Shown piece by piece: positions 16,101-26,616 of a DNA stretch of 64,000 nucleotides. The position numbers were made by a program, and so were the translations under genes. The stretch is from Brevibacterium daeguense (lineage in GTDB: Bacteria; Actinomycetota; Actinomycetes; Actinomycetales; Brevibacteriaceae): positions 656,464-720,463 of the forward strand of contig NZ_JAJTWW010000001.1 in assembly GCF_021729135.1 (NCBI RefSeq), written 5' to 3'. How positions within the stretch are numbered: position 1 is the stretch's first letter; every line of letters starts with the position of its first letter. A model generated the notes under the pieces. The model was not told the origin of the DNA. It ran no database searches and saw only the letters and a list, made by a program, of their open reading frames with translations.

Positions 16101-17099
16101 GTGGACGATCATCCGGACGGGCACGTGGAGGAACCCCTGCATGTGCCGGTGATGCTTGAGCGGTGCGTGGAGCTGCTGGGTCATGGCGTCACCGCCGCGC
16201 GCGAGCTCGGTCTGCCTCCGGTCATCATCGACGCCACGCTCGGAATGGGCGGCCACAGCGAGGGTATCCTGCGCGAGTTCCCCGACGTCCGACTCATCGG
16301 CATCGATCGCGACCCCCAGGCCATTGCCGAGGCGTCAGCCCGCCTCGCATCCTTCGGGGAGCGCTTCACCGCCGTCCATACGACCGATGACGCGCTGCCC
16401 GAGGTGCTCTCCGCCCATCGGATCGAGCGCATCTCCGGGGCGCTCTTCGATCTCGGCGTCTCGTCCCTTCAGCTCGATGAGGACGAGCGCGGCTTCAGCT
16501 ATTCGCGGCCCGCGCCGCTGGACATGCGCATGAATCCGCAAGACCCCCTGACGGCGGCCGACGTGCTCAACAGCTACAGCGAGTCGGAGCTCGCCCGCAT
16601 CATCTCCGAGTACGGCGAGGAGCGCTTCGCCCGCAGGATCGCACGCATCATCGTCACCGATCGCGGTGAGCGCCCCTGGAGCACGTCCGACCAGCTGGCG
16701 GACATGCTTCAGCGGGTCGTCCCCGATTCCAAGTCCGCGCGCAAGCGCTCGCACCCGGCCAAGCGCACCTTCCAAGCGCTGCGGATCGAGGTCAACCGCG
16801 AGCTGGAGATCCTGGAATCAGCCCTCCCGGCGGCGCTGCGCGCCCTGCACATCGGCGGAGTGGTGGTCGTCGAGTCCTACCAGTCCCTCGAGGACACGAT
16901 CGTCAAGCGGATCTTCCGCTCCGGCACCACCTCGGCGGCTCCTCCCGAGCTGCCGATCGTCCCCGACCACCTGCAGCCCTGGCTGACCGACCTCACCCGG
17001 GGTGCGGAGAAGGCCGACACCGCCGAGATCGAGATCAACCCGCGGTCCGCCAGCGTGCGGCTGCGGGCCGTCGCGAAGACGAAGGAGCAGCCGGCATGA
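16101..17099 (+). CDS. rsmH: 16S rRNA (cytosine(1402)-N(4))-methyltransferase
   Basis: This 332-residue SAM-dependent enzyme (MraW/RsmH) methylates N4 of C1402 in the ribosomal decoding centre. Family blocks are HVPVMLERCVELL, the SAM-binding IDATLGMGGHSEGIL, LIGIDRDPQAIAEA, FDLGVSSLQLDEDERGFSY, APLDMRMNP, KRTFQALRIEVNRELEILE and the C-terminal INPRSASVRLRA. The frame is open 81 bases upstream, but GTG 16101 is preceded by a very strong GGAGGAGG and gives a normal length. The last 4 bases overlap ftsL (ATGA). Confidence 0.95.
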   Translation: MDDHPDGHVEEPLHVPVMLERCVELLGHGVTAARELGLPPVIIDATLGMGGHSEGILREFPDVRLIGIDRDPQAIAEASARLASFGERFTAVHTTDDALPEVLSAHRIERISGALFDLGVSSLQLDEDERGFSYSRPAPLDMRMNPQDPLTAADVLNSYSESELARIISEYGEERFARRIARIIVTDRGERPWSTSDQLADMLQRVVPDSKSARKRSHPAKRTFQALRIEVNRELEILESALPAALRALHIGGVVVVESYQSLEDTIVKRIFRSGTTSAAPPELPIVPDHLQPWLTDLTRGAEKADTAEIEINPRSASVRLRAVAKTKEQPA

Positions 17100-17650
17100 G
17101 CCCAGTCGCACAGGCCGTCGAAACGGCGCCGGTTCGAAAGCACAGCACGGCACCCCTGCGGGGCAGCGAGGCGGCCCGGCTGCGCCTGGTCGTGCCGGAG
17201 ATCGCGCGACGTCGGCTGCCGTTCTCCGCGGTGTGCATTCTCGCCCTCGTCATCGGAATCCTCGGGGTGCTGCTGCTGAACATCTTCATCTCCCACAGCA
17301 CGTATCGAGTCGAGCAGCTGACGATCGAGCAGGACCGTCTGCACTCGGAGCGCGATCAGCTGACAGAGGACATCTCCTACCGCGAGAGTCCGCAGAACAT
17401 CGCGGCCGCCGCCGAGGAGCTCGGGCTGGAGCGCGACCTGACACCCGAGTACATCCGGCTCTCCGATGGAAAGATCATCAGTCCCGGAGAAGTTCCGGGG
17501 AACACGCACAGAAATCCGGAAACCGTCCCGGGCCCGCGCGCCGATGCACGTCAGGACGTGCGACCGAACCTACGATCGGACGAGAAGCTGCCCGCGGTGG
17601 GCGGCGGGTCGGAGGAGATCCCGGCCCCCAGCCAGCGCAGTCCCGAATGA
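17096..17650 (+). CDS. ftsL: Cell division protein FtsL
   Basis: The 184-residue protein has the bitopic FtsL layout: a basic cytoplasmic N-terminus of about 40 residues, one membrane helix (AVCILALVIGILGVLLLNIFI, about 45-66), and an extracytoplasmic coiled coil (YRVEQLTIEQDRLHSERDQL, about 72-91). The EELGLERDLTPEYIRLSDG segment follows, then a disordered tail. FtsL partners DivIC/FtsB and FtsQ to activate FtsWI at the septum. Primary sequence is poorly conserved, so assignment rests on topology and on its place between rsmH and ftsI. The start overlaps the rsmH stop by 4 bases. The tail of about 60 Pro/Arg-rich residues is longer than in many relatives. Confidence 0.88.
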   Translation: MSPVAQAVETAPVRKHSTAPLRGSEAARLRLVVPEIARRRLPFSAVCILALVIGILGVLLLNIFISHSTYRVEQLTIEQDRLHSERDQLTEDISYRESPQNIAAAAEELGLERDLTPEYIRLSDGKIISPGEVPGNTHRNPETVPGPRADARQDVRPNLRSDEKLPAVGGGSEEIPAPSQRSPE

Positions 17651-17699
17651 ATGCGATGTGAGACCCAGGTGATCCCGGCGAGCTCGGCGAGGAAGTGGA

Positions 17700-19670
17700 A
17701 TGACGACAGCGACACCGCAGCGCAGGAGCCGCTCGCGCTCGTCGGCTGCACCAGGGGTTCAGCAGGGCACACGTCGACAGGCGAGCAGCCGCAGACAGCC
17801 TGACCCCGCCCACCGGACAGGCAGGGGCACGGAGCCGAGCACTCGTCGGAAGCCCACGGCACGACGCGCTCCGCATGCCCGGTCGTCGGCCGGGGGCGGC
17901 AGCGGCCCGGTTCGCCGGAGACCCTCCGGACCGCCTGACCCACGGCACCGGATGCGGTGGCTGATCGTGGCCACCGCTGCGATATTCGTGATGATCACCG
18001 GCCAGCTCGTGGCCATCCAGGGCATGGACACCATGAGCCTGGCCCAGCAGGCTCTCGACTCCCGCCTCGTGACCAAGCCCCTTCCTGCCTCCCGCGGCGT
18101 CATCACCGCCGCGGACGGCACCGTCCTCGCCGACAACGCCATGCGGTACCGACTCGTCGTGGACCAGCAGAACGTGGCGCGGTTCAAGGACGACAGCGGA
18201 AATCTCATCGGCGCCTGGGGCGCGGCCGAAGCGATGGCGGGTCCGCTCGACACCGAACCCGGACTCCTGCTGCCGAAGCTCGCCGGCGACAAGCTGTGGA
18301 ACCCGGTGGCCGACGGGGTCACCGCAGAGGTGTGGCACGAGATCGACGAGCTCGACATCCCCGGCGTCAGCGTCGAGGAGTACGCCATCAGGTCCTACCC
18401 GGCAGGGGCGGTGGGTGGCAACCTGCTGGGCTTCGTCGGATCCGACGGCCAGGCGCTGGCCGGACTGGAGCTGGAGTACGGCGAATCGCTGCAGGGCCGT
18501 GACGGCGAGCAGCAGTATGAGCGCGGCCTGTCCGGAGACATGATCCCGCTGGGCGACAACAACGTGACCCCGGCACAGAACGGCACAGGCCTGCAGCTGA
18601 CGATCGACCCGACGATCCAGTACTACGCCCAGCAGGCGATTGCGGACCAGGTCAAGAAGCACGATGCGGAATGGGGCTCGATCGTCATCGAGGACGTGGG
18701 GACCGGCCGCATCATCACCGCGGCGGAGGCGCCCAGCGTCGATCCCAACAACCCCGGCGCAGTCGATGCCGAGGACCGGGGCTCGCGCATCTTCACCGGC
18801 ATGTTCGAGCCGGGTTCCACCGCCAAGATGATCACGGCTGCGGCCCTCATCGAAGAGGGGCTGGTGACCCCGGAGACCGAGTTCATCGTGCCCGACACCT
18901 GGAAGGCTCCCAACGACGAGGAATTCCGGGACTCGAGCACCCACGATGATCAGAAGCTCACCTTCGCCGGCATCCTCATGAACTCCTCGAACACCGGCAC
19001 CCTCCTCGCCGGCGACGAACTCTCCCTCCAGCAGCGCTACGACTACCTGCGGGCCTTCGGCTTCGGTCAGGACTCCGAGATCCCGTTCCCCGGAGCGACC
19101 GGCGGCATTCTGCATCCCTACCAGGAATGGGACGGGCGCACGAAGTACACGGTGATGTTCGGCCAGGGCATGTCCGGCACTGCGCTGCAGACCACCTCGG
19201 CGTTCGCCACCATCGCCAACGGCGGAGTGCGCATGCCTCAGCAGCTGGTCTCCGGAATGATCGACGACTCCGGCAAGGTCACCCCGGCGCCCAACGGCTC
19301 CGGCACCCGCGTCGTGTCCGAGGACACGGCCGCCCAGGTGATGTCGATGCTCGAAGCCACTGTCGTCGAGGGTACTGGCGGATCCGCCGCGATTCCCGGG
19401 TATCGAGTCGGCGGCAAGACCGGCACCTCTCAGGCTCCGGCCGATGAAGGAGGCGGCTATGACGGCTACACTGCTTCTTTCGTCGGTGTGGCTCCTGCGG
19501 AGGATCCGAAGCTCGCGGTCTCGGTGACCCTGCAGCGGCCTCGCAAGGGCTACTACGGTGGGTCAGCGGCAGCTCCCGTGTTCTCGGATGTCACAGGGTT
19601 CGCCCTGCGGCACCTGCGGGTCCCGCCGTCCACCGCGAAGCCGACGCTCCCGCCCGAGAAATGGAAGTAG
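17700..19670 (+). CDS. ftsI: Septal peptidoglycan transpeptidase FtsI (PBP3, class B)
   Basis: This 656-residue class B penicillin-binding protein cross-links septal peptidoglycan with FtsW. A long basic, Arg/Ser-rich cytoplasmic tail (about 85 residues) precedes one membrane helix (WLIVATAAIFVMITGQLVAI). The dimerisation domain starts with LPASRGVITAADGTVLADN. The transpeptidase motifs are S373TAK (active-site Ser373), SSN at 429-431 and KTG at 573-575. No PASTA repeats are present. ATG 17700 has GGAAG about 6 bases before it, after a 49-base gap from ftsL. murE starts on the base after the stop. Confidence 0.96.
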   Translation: MTTATPQRRSRSRSSAAPGVQQGTRRQASSRRQPDPAHRTGRGTEPSTRRKPTARRAPHARSSAGGGSGPVRRRPSGPPDPRHRMRWLIVATAAIFVMITGQLVAIQGMDTMSLAQQALDSRLVTKPLPASRGVITAADGTVLADNAMRYRLVVDQQNVARFKDDSGNLIGAWGAAEAMAGPLDTEPGLLLPKLAGDKLWNPVADGVTAEVWHEIDELDIPGVSVEEYAIRSYPAGAVGGNLLGFVGSDGQALAGLELEYGESLQGRDGEQQYERGLSGDMIPLGDNNVTPAQNGTGLQLTIDPTIQYYAQQAIADQVKKHDAEWGSIVIEDVGTGRIITAAEAPSVDPNNPGAVDAEDRGSRIFTGMFEPGSTAKMITAAALIEEGLVTPETEFIVPDTWKAPNDEEFRDSSTHDDQKLTFAGILMNSSNTGTLLAGDELSLQQRYDYLRAFGFGQDSEIPFPGATGGILHPYQEWDGRTKYTVMFGQGMSGTALQTTSAFATIANGGVRMPQQLVSGMIDDSGKVTPAPNGSGTRVVSEDTAAQVMSMLEATVVEGTGGSAAIPGYRVGGKTGTSQAPADEGGGYDGYTASFVGVAPAEDPKLAVSVTLQRPRKGYYGGSAAAPVFSDVTGFALRHLRVPPSTAKPTLPPEKWK

Positions 19671-21200
19671 ATGCTGATTGCCGACCTGGCGCTCGACGCC
19701 GACATCCGCGTGCTCGGGGACCCGCAGGTTCCCGTGACCGGGGTGTCCCTGGACTCGCGTTCCGTCGAGCCGGGATTCCTCTATGCGGCGCTGCCCGGCG
19801 CCAATGTCCACGGAGCGCAGTTCGCGGCGCAGCTGATCGCGCGCGGCACCCGCGCGATCCTCACCGACCCGCCGGGGCTGGAGATGATCCGACAGGCAGC
19901 GCCGCAGACCGGTGAGACCACCGCGTACCTGGTTGCGGAGAATCCGCGGGCGCACCTGGGCGCGATCGCGGCGCAGATCTACGGCACCGACCCCGCACAT
20001 CCCGTGCTGCTGGGAATCACCGGAACCAACGGCAAGACGACGACCGCGTACATGCTCAACGGCCTGCTGACCGCGCTGGGCCGGACCACCGGGGTGATCG
20101 GCACCATCGCCACCCTCATCGCCGGCACGGAGCAGCCCAGCGTGCGCACCACGCCCGAGGCGCCCGAGCTCCATGCGCTGCTCGCCCGGATGCGGGCGGC
20201 CGGCGTCGACTCGTGCGCGATGGAGGTGTCCTCCCACGCGCTGGCCCAGCATCGGGTGGACGGCGCGCGCTTCCGGGTCGCCGGGTTCACGAACCTGACG
20301 CAGGATCACCTCGACTTCCACGGCACGATGGAGGAGTACTTCCGGACCAAGGCACAGCTCTTCACCCCGGCCTTCTCCGATTCCGGGGTGATCGTGCTGG
20401 CAGACCACTGGTGCCGCCGCCTCGCTGCCGAGGCGGAGGTTCCGGTGGTGACGATCAGCACCGACCCCGGGGATGCTCCCGACTGGCTGGTGACGATGCA
20501 GGACCTCGGACGGTTCACCTTGGCGGGCCCGGCCGGAGTGCAGCTGGCAGGGACGTCACCGCTGCCGGGCGACTTCAACGTCATGAACACAGCGCTGGCG
20601 CTGGTCATGCTGGAGAGGGCGGGGACTTCGCCGGCAGACCTCGCGCGGTGCGCCGGCTCCTTCGAGGCCCCGGTTCCCGGGCGCATGGAGGTCATCAATC
20701 CGGCCGACCCACGGGCGATCGTCGACTACTCGCACACGCCCGACGCCATCGAGCAGGTGCTCGCCGGCCTCGACGAGGGCACCGGACCGCTGGTCATCGT
20801 GTTCGGCGCAGGGGGCGATCGCGATCGCGGAAAGCGCCGCGCCATGGGTCGGGCCGCCGCGCGAGAGGCCGATGTGGTGATCATCACCGACGACAATCCG
20901 CGCTCGGAGGACCCGGCAGAGATCCGCGCCGCGGTCCTCGCCGGCATCCGCGATGCGATCGCCGACGGCAGCGCCCGGACGCGCGCCGCCTCGGTCCTCG
21001 AGATCGGCTCCAGGTCCGAGGCGATCCGCACCGGCATCGACCTCGCAGGCAGCGGGGGGACCGTGGTGATCGCCGGCAAGGGGCACGAGACGGGGCAGGA
21101 GATCGCCGGCGTGAAGCATCATTTCGACGACCGCGAGCAGACACGCAGCGCGCTCGCATCGCGAGGGTCCCACACCGGACCCGGTAGAGTTCAGGATTGA
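19671..21200 (+). CDS. murE: UDP-MurNAc-L-Ala-D-Glu: meso-DAP ligase
   Basis: This 509-residue Mur ligase adds the third stem residue in the cytosol. The ATP-binding loop is [17 protein letters not shown] near residue 115. The carbamylated lysine region contains SSHALAQHRVDG, and the C-terminal domain has DYSHTPDAIEQVL. The specificity motif is DDNPRSEDP; the DNPR form is the one associated with meso-diaminopimelate rather than lysine, so the organism very likely has meso-DAP peptidoglycan. The ATG follows the ftsI stop directly, and murF starts one base after the murE stop. Confidence 0.96.
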   Translation: MLIADLALDADIRVLGDPQVPVTGVSLDSRSVEPGFLYAALPGANVHGAQFAAQLIARGTRAILTDPPGLEMIRQAAPQTGETTAYLVAENPRAHLGAIAAQIYGTDPAHPVLLGITGTNGKTTTAYMLNGLLTALGRTTGVIGTIATLIAGTEQPSVRTTPEAPELHALLARMRAAGVDSCAMEVSSHALAQHRVDGARFRVAGFTNLTQDHLDFHGTMEEYFRTKAQLFTPAFSDSGVIVLADHWCRRLAAEAEVPVVTISTDPGDAPDWLVTMQDLGRFTLAGPAGVQLAGTSPLPGDFNVMNTALALVMLERAGTSPADLARCAGSFEAPVPGRMEVINPADPRAIVDYSHTPDAIEQVLAGLDEGTGPLVIVFGAGGDRDRGKRRAMGRAAAREADVVIITDDNPRSEDPAEIRAAVLAGIRDAIADGSARTRAASVLEIGSRSEAIRTGIDLAGSGGTVVIAGKGHETGQEIAGVKHHFDDREQTRSALASRGSHTGPGRVQD

Positions 21201-21201
21201 T

Positions 21202-22653
21202 ATGAAGCAATTTGCAGCGCACGAGGTGGCGACAGCCCTCAAAGGCGAACTCTACGGAATCTCTCCCGACACACTGCTCACCGGGGGAGTCGTCACCGAC
21301 TCCCGGGAAGTCCAGCCCGGCGACGTCTTCGTGGCCCGCCGCGGCGAGACCGCCGACGGCCTGGACTACGCTCCGGCGGCCATCGAAGCCGGTGCCTCGC
21401 TCATCATCGCGGAGGCGGTGCCGACCGTCGACGGGGAGCATCTGCCGTCCCTGCACGTGGCCGATGCGACGGTGGCGCTCGGGCAGCTGGCCCGGCTCAG
21501 CGTCGAGGCGCTCCGGGAGACCGGCGAGCTGACCGTGATCGCGATCACCGGCTCGGCCGGCAAGACCACGGTCAAGGACCTCACCGGTGATCTGCTCGCC
21601 GGCCACGCTGAGACGGTGTGGCCGCCCAACTCCTACAACAACGAGGTCGGCGTCCCGCTGACGGCGCTGCGCGCGTCCGAGACGACCCGCTTCCTGGTGC
21701 TCGAGATGGGCGCCCGCTCGATCGGCAATCTCAGCTATCTCACCTCCCTGGTGCGGCCGGACATCGCCGTCGAGCTGGGGGTGGGCACCGCGCATTCCGG
21801 AGTCTTCGGCTCGCTGGAGAACACTGCCCGCGCCAAGGCCGAGCTCGTCGAGTCGCTGGTCGAGGGCGGATGGGCGGTCCTCAACGCCGACGACCACCGG
21901 GTCGCGGCGATGCAGGAGGTGCTGGCCGCAGGCGTGAGCACGCTCTGGTTCAGTAGGGAGGCGGAACCCGAGCGAGAGCCCGCTGTCCGCGCAAGCGGCA
22001 TCCAGGCGCACGCCTCGGGCCGCACCTCGTTCACCCTCCATCTCCCCGACGCCGAACCCGCACCCGTCGAACTCGCACTCCTCGGCGAGCACCACGTCGC
22101 GAACGCGCTGGCAGCTGCTGCGGTCGCCCACCTGTGCGGCATCCCGGCCCGCTCGATCGTGACCACGCTGGCGACCTCCGGAGCGGCCAGCCGGTGGCGA
22201 ATGGAGCTCATCGACTCACCCTCGGGCATCACCGTGCTCAACGACGCCTACAACGCCAACCCGGATTCCATGCGCGCCAGCCTCAAGACGCTGGCGGCGA
22301 TGGGACGCGGCGACGACACAACAGGTCCCCGCCGCACTTTCGCCGTCCTCGGGGAGATGCTCGAACTCGGCGAGGACTCGGTGGAGGCCCACGACTCGAT
22401 CGGGCGGCTGGTGGTCCGCCTCAACATCGGACGGACGATCGTCGTCGGCGAGGGAGCCAAGCCCATCTTCCAGGCCGCGAACCTCGAGGGCTCATGGGGC
22501 AACGAGGCCGCGTGGGTGCCCTCGATCGCCGAGGCCCGCGAACTGCTCCAGGCCGAGCTGCAGCCCGGGGACATCGTGCTGTTCAAGTCCTCTCGGGACG
22601 CCGGCCTGCGGTACCTGGGCGATGAGATCGCAGGGGTGTCGGGGGCGCAATGA
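21202..22653 (+). CDS. murF: UDP-MurNAc-tripeptide: D-Ala-D-Ala ligase
   Basis: This 483-residue Mur ligase completes the pentapeptide by adding D-Ala-D-Ala. It shows the N-terminal [16 protein letters not shown] block, the P-loop [17 protein letters not shown] near residue 115, then [27 protein letters not shown] and the C-terminal [15 protein letters not shown] motif typical of MurF. No ddl gene is in the window, so D-Ala-D-Ala must be made elsewhere. It overlaps mraY by 4 bases (ATGA). Confidence 0.96.
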   Translation: MKQFAAHEVATALKGELYGISPDTLLTGGVVTDSREVQPGDVFVARRGETADGLDYAPAAIEAGASLIIAEAVPTVDGEHLPSLHVADATVALGQLARLSVEALRETGELTVIAITGSAGKTTVKDLTGDLLAGHAETVWPPNSYNNEVGVPLTALRASETTRFLVLEMGARSIGNLSYLTSLVRPDIAVELGVGTAHSGVFGSLENTARAKAELVESLVEGGWAVLNADDHRVAAMQEVLAAGVSTLWFSREAEPEREPAVRASGIQAHASGRTSFTLHLPDAEPAPVELALLGEHHVANALAAAAVAHLCGIPARSIVTTLATSGAASRWRMELIDSPSGITVLNDAYNANPDSMRASLKTLAAMGRGDDTTGPRRTFAVLGEMLELGEDSVEAHDSIGRLVVRLNIGRTIVVGEGAKPIFQAANLEGSWGNEAAWVPSIAEARELLQAELQPGDIVLFKSSRDAGLRYLGDEIAGVSGAQ

Positions 22654-23738
22654 TCGCAGTCGTCATCGCGGCGTGCCTGAGCCTCGTGCTCACCCTCGTC
22701 GGCACTCCGCTCCTGATCCGCGTGCTGGTCAAGCGCGGCTACGGCCAGTTCATCCGGGACGACGGCCCGGCCTCCCACGCCACGAAGCGGGGGACCCCCA
22801 CCATGGGCGGGGTCGTCGTCATCGGGGCCACGCTCATCTCCTACTTCCTGGCCCACCTGCTCACCGGATCGCTGCCGACCGTGTCCGGCCTGCTCGTGCT
22901 GTGGCTGGCGGCGGGCCTCGGCGCGGTCGGCTTCATCGACGACTACATCAAGGTCTCCCGGCAGAGATCCCTGGGACTCCGGCCGGCGGGCAAGCTCATC
23001 GGACAGGGCTTCGTCGGCATCAGCTTCTCGGTGCTGGCCCTCCAGTTCCCCAATCAGTACGGCCAGACGCCTGCGTCGACAGCGATCTCGTTCGTCAGGG
23101 ACACCAGTGTCGACCTCGCCTTCGCGGGCACGCTCGTCGGGCTGGTCCTGTTCGTCCTCTGGTCGAACCTCATCGTCACCGCAGTGTCGAATGCCGTGAA
23201 TCTGACCGACGGGCTCGACGGTCTGGCTGCCGGGGCCGCCTCCGTGGTGTTCGCCGGCTTCGTCATCATCACGACCTGGCAGTCGACCCAGAACTGCGAC
23301 CTCATGAGCCAGGCCCGGCAGGGCTGCTACGAGGTCCGCGATCCCCGCGACCTCACGATCGTGGGCGCCGCGATGGCGGCAGCCTGCATCGGATTCCTGT
23401 GGTGGAACGCCTCACCGGCCAAGATCTTCATGGGCGACACCGGCTCGCTGGCGATCGGCGGTGCCATCGCCGGGCTGGCGATCATGTCGCGCACCGAGCT
23501 GCTGCTGATCATCATCTGCGGTCTCTTCGTCATCATCACCCTGAGCGTCATCATCCAGGTCGTCTCCTTCAAGCTCACCGGCAAGCGGGTATTCCGGATG
23601 GCGCCGCTGCAGCACCATTTCGAGCTCCGCGGGTGGGCGGAGGTCACGATCGTGATCCGGTTCTGGATCATCGCCATCCTCTTCGTCGTCGCAGCTGTCG
23701 CGCTGTTCTACGCCGAGTGGGTGTCCCATCTTGACTGA
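22650..23738 (+). CDS. mraY: Phospho-N-acetylmuramoyl-pentapeptide transferase
   Basis: This 362-residue integral membrane enzyme of about ten helices transfers phospho-MurNAc-pentapeptide to undecaprenyl phosphate, making lipid I. Diagnostic blocks are the cytoplasmic [29 protein letters not shown] with the catalytic Asp pair, [15 protein letters not shown], and the [14 protein letters not shown] and [10 protein letters not shown] motifs with the conserved histidines. It overlaps murF by 4 bases and murD by 8, consistent with tight translational coupling through the precursor genes. Confidence 0.97.
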   Translation: MIAVVIAACLSLVLTLVGTPLLIRVLVKRGYGQFIRDDGPASHATKRGTPTMGGVVVIGATLISYFLAHLLTGSLPTVSGLLVLWLAAGLGAVGFIDDYIKVSRQRSLGLRPAGKLIGQGFVGISFSVLALQFPNQYGQTPASTAISFVRDTSVDLAFAGTLVGLVLFVLWSNLIVTAVSNAVNLTDGLDGLAAGAASVVFAGFVIITTWQSTQNCDLMSQARQGCYEVRDPRDLTIVGAAMAAACIGFLWWNASPAKIFMGDTGSLAIGGAIAGLAIMSRTELLLIIICGLFVIITLSVIIQVVSFKLTGKRVFRMAPLQHHFELRGWAEVTIVIRFWIIAILFVVAAVALFYAEWVSHLD

Positions 23739-25305
23739 TGCCGGACTGCCGCCGATCGTGTCGCCGGGCGCCGAGCCCGTCGGCTATCCCCACGCCGAGG
23801 CGATCCCGGCCGCGCTGCACGGACCCACCTCATCACTGGCAGGTCTGACGATCCTCGTCACCGGACTGGGCGTGTCCGGGTATCCGGCGGCCGTTCACGT
23901 GGCGGAGCGCGGTGCCGAGGTGATCGTCGTCGACTCGGACACCGCCCGCGACCTCTCCGAGCGCGAGGCGATCCTGCGCGTCTTCGACGTCGACATCCGG
24001 CGCGGCGACGAACACGTCGCGGACATCCCGTGCAGCCGCTCGGGCAGGACTCCGGACCTGATCATCACCTCCCCGGGATGGCGGCCCGATCAGCCTCTCC
24101 TGGCGGCCGCGGACAGGGCCGGGATCCCGGTCATCGGAGAAGTCGAGCTGGCCTGGCGCGTGCGGGGAACCAACAGCGCGCCGTGGCTGGTGGTGACCGG
24201 AACGAACGGCAAGACCACCACCACGTCGATGCTCGCCGCCATGCTGCAGGCCGCCGGTCTGCGCGCGCGGGCCTGCGGCAACATCGGCGCACCGCTGCTG
24301 GAGGCCGTCCTCGACCCGGAGGCCGATGTGCTGGCGATCGAGCTGTCGAGCTTCCAGCTCCACTGGCAGTTCTCGATGTCCGCCCACGCCGCGGCCGTGC
24401 TCAACATCGCAGATGACCATCTCGATTGGCACGGAGACCGCGACTCCTACATCGCGGACAAGGCGAAGGCCTACTCGAACGTGGCGCGCGCCTGCGTCTA
24501 CAACGTCGCCGACCCGACGACCCGCACGATGGTCGAGGACGCCGAGGTGATCGCAGGTGCCCGGGCCATCGGCTTCGGCACCGGGATCCCGCGTCCTGGG
24601 GAGTTCGGGCTCGTCGACGACGTCCTGGTCGACCGCGCGTTCGTCGCGGAGCGACGAACCTCGGCGGCCGAGCTGGCCTCGACCGCCGACGTCGCCGCCG
24701 CCTCCGGCAACCCTGATCGTCCCGCCTCGCCCCACCAGGTGGCCAATGCGCTGGCCGCGGCCGCGCTGGCACGGTCGCTCGACGTGCCGCCGATCGCGAT
24801 CAGAGATGGTCTGCGTGCTCACACCACCGGCGGGCACAGGCTCGAAGTGGTCGGCGAGAGCGGCAGGATCCAGTGGATCGACGATTCGAAGGCAACCAAT
24901 CCTCACGCCGCGGATGCGGCGCTGTCGGCGTTCGAATCGGTCGTGTGGATCGCGGGCGGCCTGGCCAAGGGGGCGCGCTATGACGAACTCGTGGCCGCTC
25001 ACGCGCACCGGCTGCGCGCGGTCGTGCTCATCGGGACCGACCGGCAGCCGCTGCGCCGTGCACTGGGCGAACATGCCCCCGGGGTGCCGGTCCACGAGAT
25101 CGACGAGATCGACGATGCGGAACTGCCTGCTGAACTGCGGGGCGCCGAGGTCATCGCCGAGGCAGTCGGTGCGGCCGGAACGTGGGCGCAGGTGGGGGAC
25201 ACAGTGCTGCTGGCGCCGGCGGCGGCGAGCATGGACCAGTTCCGGGACTACGCCTCCCGCGGCGAGCTGTTCGCAGAAGCGGTGTCGACATATCTGGAGG
25301 GCTGA
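23731..25305 (+). CDS. murD: UDP-MurNAc-L-alanine: D-glutamate ligase
   Basis: This 524-residue protein adds D-glutamate as the second stem residue. Its N-terminal Rossmann-like domain starts [22 protein letters not shown] after an unusually long lead of about 35 residues. The ATP loop is [15 protein letters not shown] near residue 155. Further family blocks are [31 protein letters not shown] and [15 protein letters not shown]. Start choice rests on TTG 23731, which overlaps the mraY end by 8 bases; a later start is possible because the first 35 residues are not conserved. FtsW overlaps the stop by 1 base. Confidence 0.93.
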   Translation: MTDAGLPPIVSPGAEPVGYPHAEAIPAALHGPTSSLAGLTILVTGLGVSGYPAAVHVAERGAEVIVVDSDTARDLSEREAILRVFDVDIRRGDEHVADIPCSRSGRTPDLIITSPGWRPDQPLLAAADRAGIPVIGEVELAWRVRGTNSAPWLVVTGTNGKTTTTSMLAAMLQAAGLRARACGNIGAPLLEAVLDPEADVLAIELSSFQLHWQFSMSAHAAAVLNIADDHLDWHGDRDSYIADKAKAYSNVARACVYNVADPTTRTMVEDAEVIAGARAIGFGTGIPRPGEFGLVDDVLVDRAFVAERRTSAAELASTADVAAASGNPDRPASPHQVANALAAAALARSLDVPPIAIRDGLRAHTTGGHRLEVVGESGRIQWIDDSKATNPHAADAALSAFESVVWIAGGLAKGARYDELVAAHAHRLRAVVLIGTDRQPLRRALGEHAPGVPVHEIDEIDDAELPAELRGAEVIAEAVGAAGTWAQVGDTVLLAPAAASMDQFRDYASRGELFAEAVSTYLEG

Positions 25306-26606
25306 TGGGCTTCCTCGGAATTCCCACGCGCAGCTCCGAACCACGCGTGCGCCGGACCACGCCGGAGGACTTCATCCGCTCCGGCAGCGGGGTCTGGGCG
25401 TCGGTTCGGCGGCTCCTCGAGCTGCCCGTGACCAGCTACTACATCGTGCTGTTCGCCACTCTTGCGCTCACCGCGCTCGGGTTGATCATGGTCCTGTCCG
25501 CGTCGTCGATCGTCTCCTACGACGGGGGAGAAGGGTCGTCATTCACGCTGTTCAATCGGCAGCTGGTGTTCGCGCTGATCGGGCTGTTCATGATGTTCAC
25601 CCTGTCCCTGGCGCCGTTGCGGTTCTGGCGATTCATCGCCGGACCTGCGATCATCCTCGGAATGCTGCTGCAGGTGCTCCCGTTCATCCCGGGTCTGGGA
25701 CAGACGGTCAACGGCTCGACCAGCTGGGTCGAGATCGGCGGCGTCCAAGCTCAGCCCGCGGAGTTCGTCAAGGTGGCGCTGGCGCTGTGGCTGGGCGTGT
25801 TCCTCGCGAACAAGGCCACCAAGCTGCACAGCATCAGGGAGCTCATGCCTGCGGTCGCCGTGCTCGGGATCGTGCTGGGCTTCATCCTCTACGGCCGCGA
25901 TCTGGGCACCGGAATCATCATCATGGGGCTGGCCCTCGGCGCGCTCTTCGTGGGCGGGGTGCCATGGAGATACTTCTTCGCCGCCCTTGCCGCGATCCTC
26001 GCCGTCGTCGCAGTGATGGTGCTGACCAGCGCCAATCGGATGGCCCGCATCAAGGCGATGTTCACCGGCGGCGACTCGGCGCAGATGGACGCGCTGGGGC
26101 AGCATTGGCAGTCGAACCACGGACTGTTCGCCCTGGCCTCGGGAGGCTGGTTCGGCGTCGGCCTGGGGGCCAGCCGGGAGAAATGGTCCTGGCTGCCGGA
26201 GGCGCACAACGACTTCATCTTCGCCATCATCGGCGAGGAGCTGGGGCTTGTCGGCTCCTTCATCGTGATCCTGCTGTTCCTGGTGCTCGGCTACGGACTG
26301 ATCCGGATCCTCATGCGCACCGACGACCGCTTCGTCCAGGCGACCACTGCCGGCGTGTTCGTGTGGCTGATCGGGCAGGCCGCCGTCAACATCGGCGTCG
26401 TCGCCGGTGTGCTGCCGGTGATCGGGGTGCCCCTGCCCCTCGTCTCCTATGGAGGCTCGGCTCTCATCGCCACCCTGATCGCCGTCGGCATGATGCTGTC
26501 CTTCGCGCGCGCCGAGGCGGGGGCGCTGGAGGCGATGCGCGCCCAGTCGAGCCGAGTCCGCCGGTCCCTCGCAGTCCTTGCCCGCCGTCCCGCCCGCAGA
26601 AAGTGA
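25305..26606 (+). CDS. ftsW: Septal peptidoglycan polymerase FtsW (SEDS family)
   Basis: This 433-residue SEDS glycosyltransferase polymerises lipid II at the septum together with FtsI. It has a cytoplasmic N-terminus of about 40 residues, then about ten membrane helices. Conserved parts include GLIMVLSASS, the WVEIGGVQAQPAEFVKVAL block, the large extracytoplasmic loop with HWQSNHGLFALASGGWFGVGLG, then EAHNDFIFAIIGEELGL and VIGVPLPLVSYGGSALIATL. The frame is open upstream into murD, but ATG 25305 overlaps the murD stop by one base (TGATG) and gives the normal N-terminus. GGAGGG precedes it. murG follows after 10 bases. Confidence 0.95.
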   Translation: MGFLGIPTRSSEPRVRRTTPEDFIRSGSGVWASVRRLLELPVTSYYIVLFATLALTALGLIMVLSASSIVSYDGGEGSSFTLFNRQLVFALIGLFMMFTLSLAPLRFWRFIAGPAIILGMLLQVLPFIPGLGQTVNGSTSWVEIGGVQAQPAEFVKVALALWLGVFLANKATKLHSIRELMPAVAVLGIVLGFILYGRDLGTGIIIMGLALGALFVGGVPWRYFFAALAAILAVVAVMVLTSANRMARIKAMFTGGDSAQMDALGQHWQSNHGLFALASGGWFGVGLGASREKWSWLPEAHNDFIFAIIGEELGLVGSFIVILLFLVLGYGLIRILMRTDDRFVQATTAGVFVWLIGQAAVNIGVVAGVLPVIGVPLPLVSYGGSALIATLIAVGMMLSFARAEAGALEAMRAQSSRVRRSLAVLARRPARRK

Positions 26607-26616
26607 AGAGACCTCA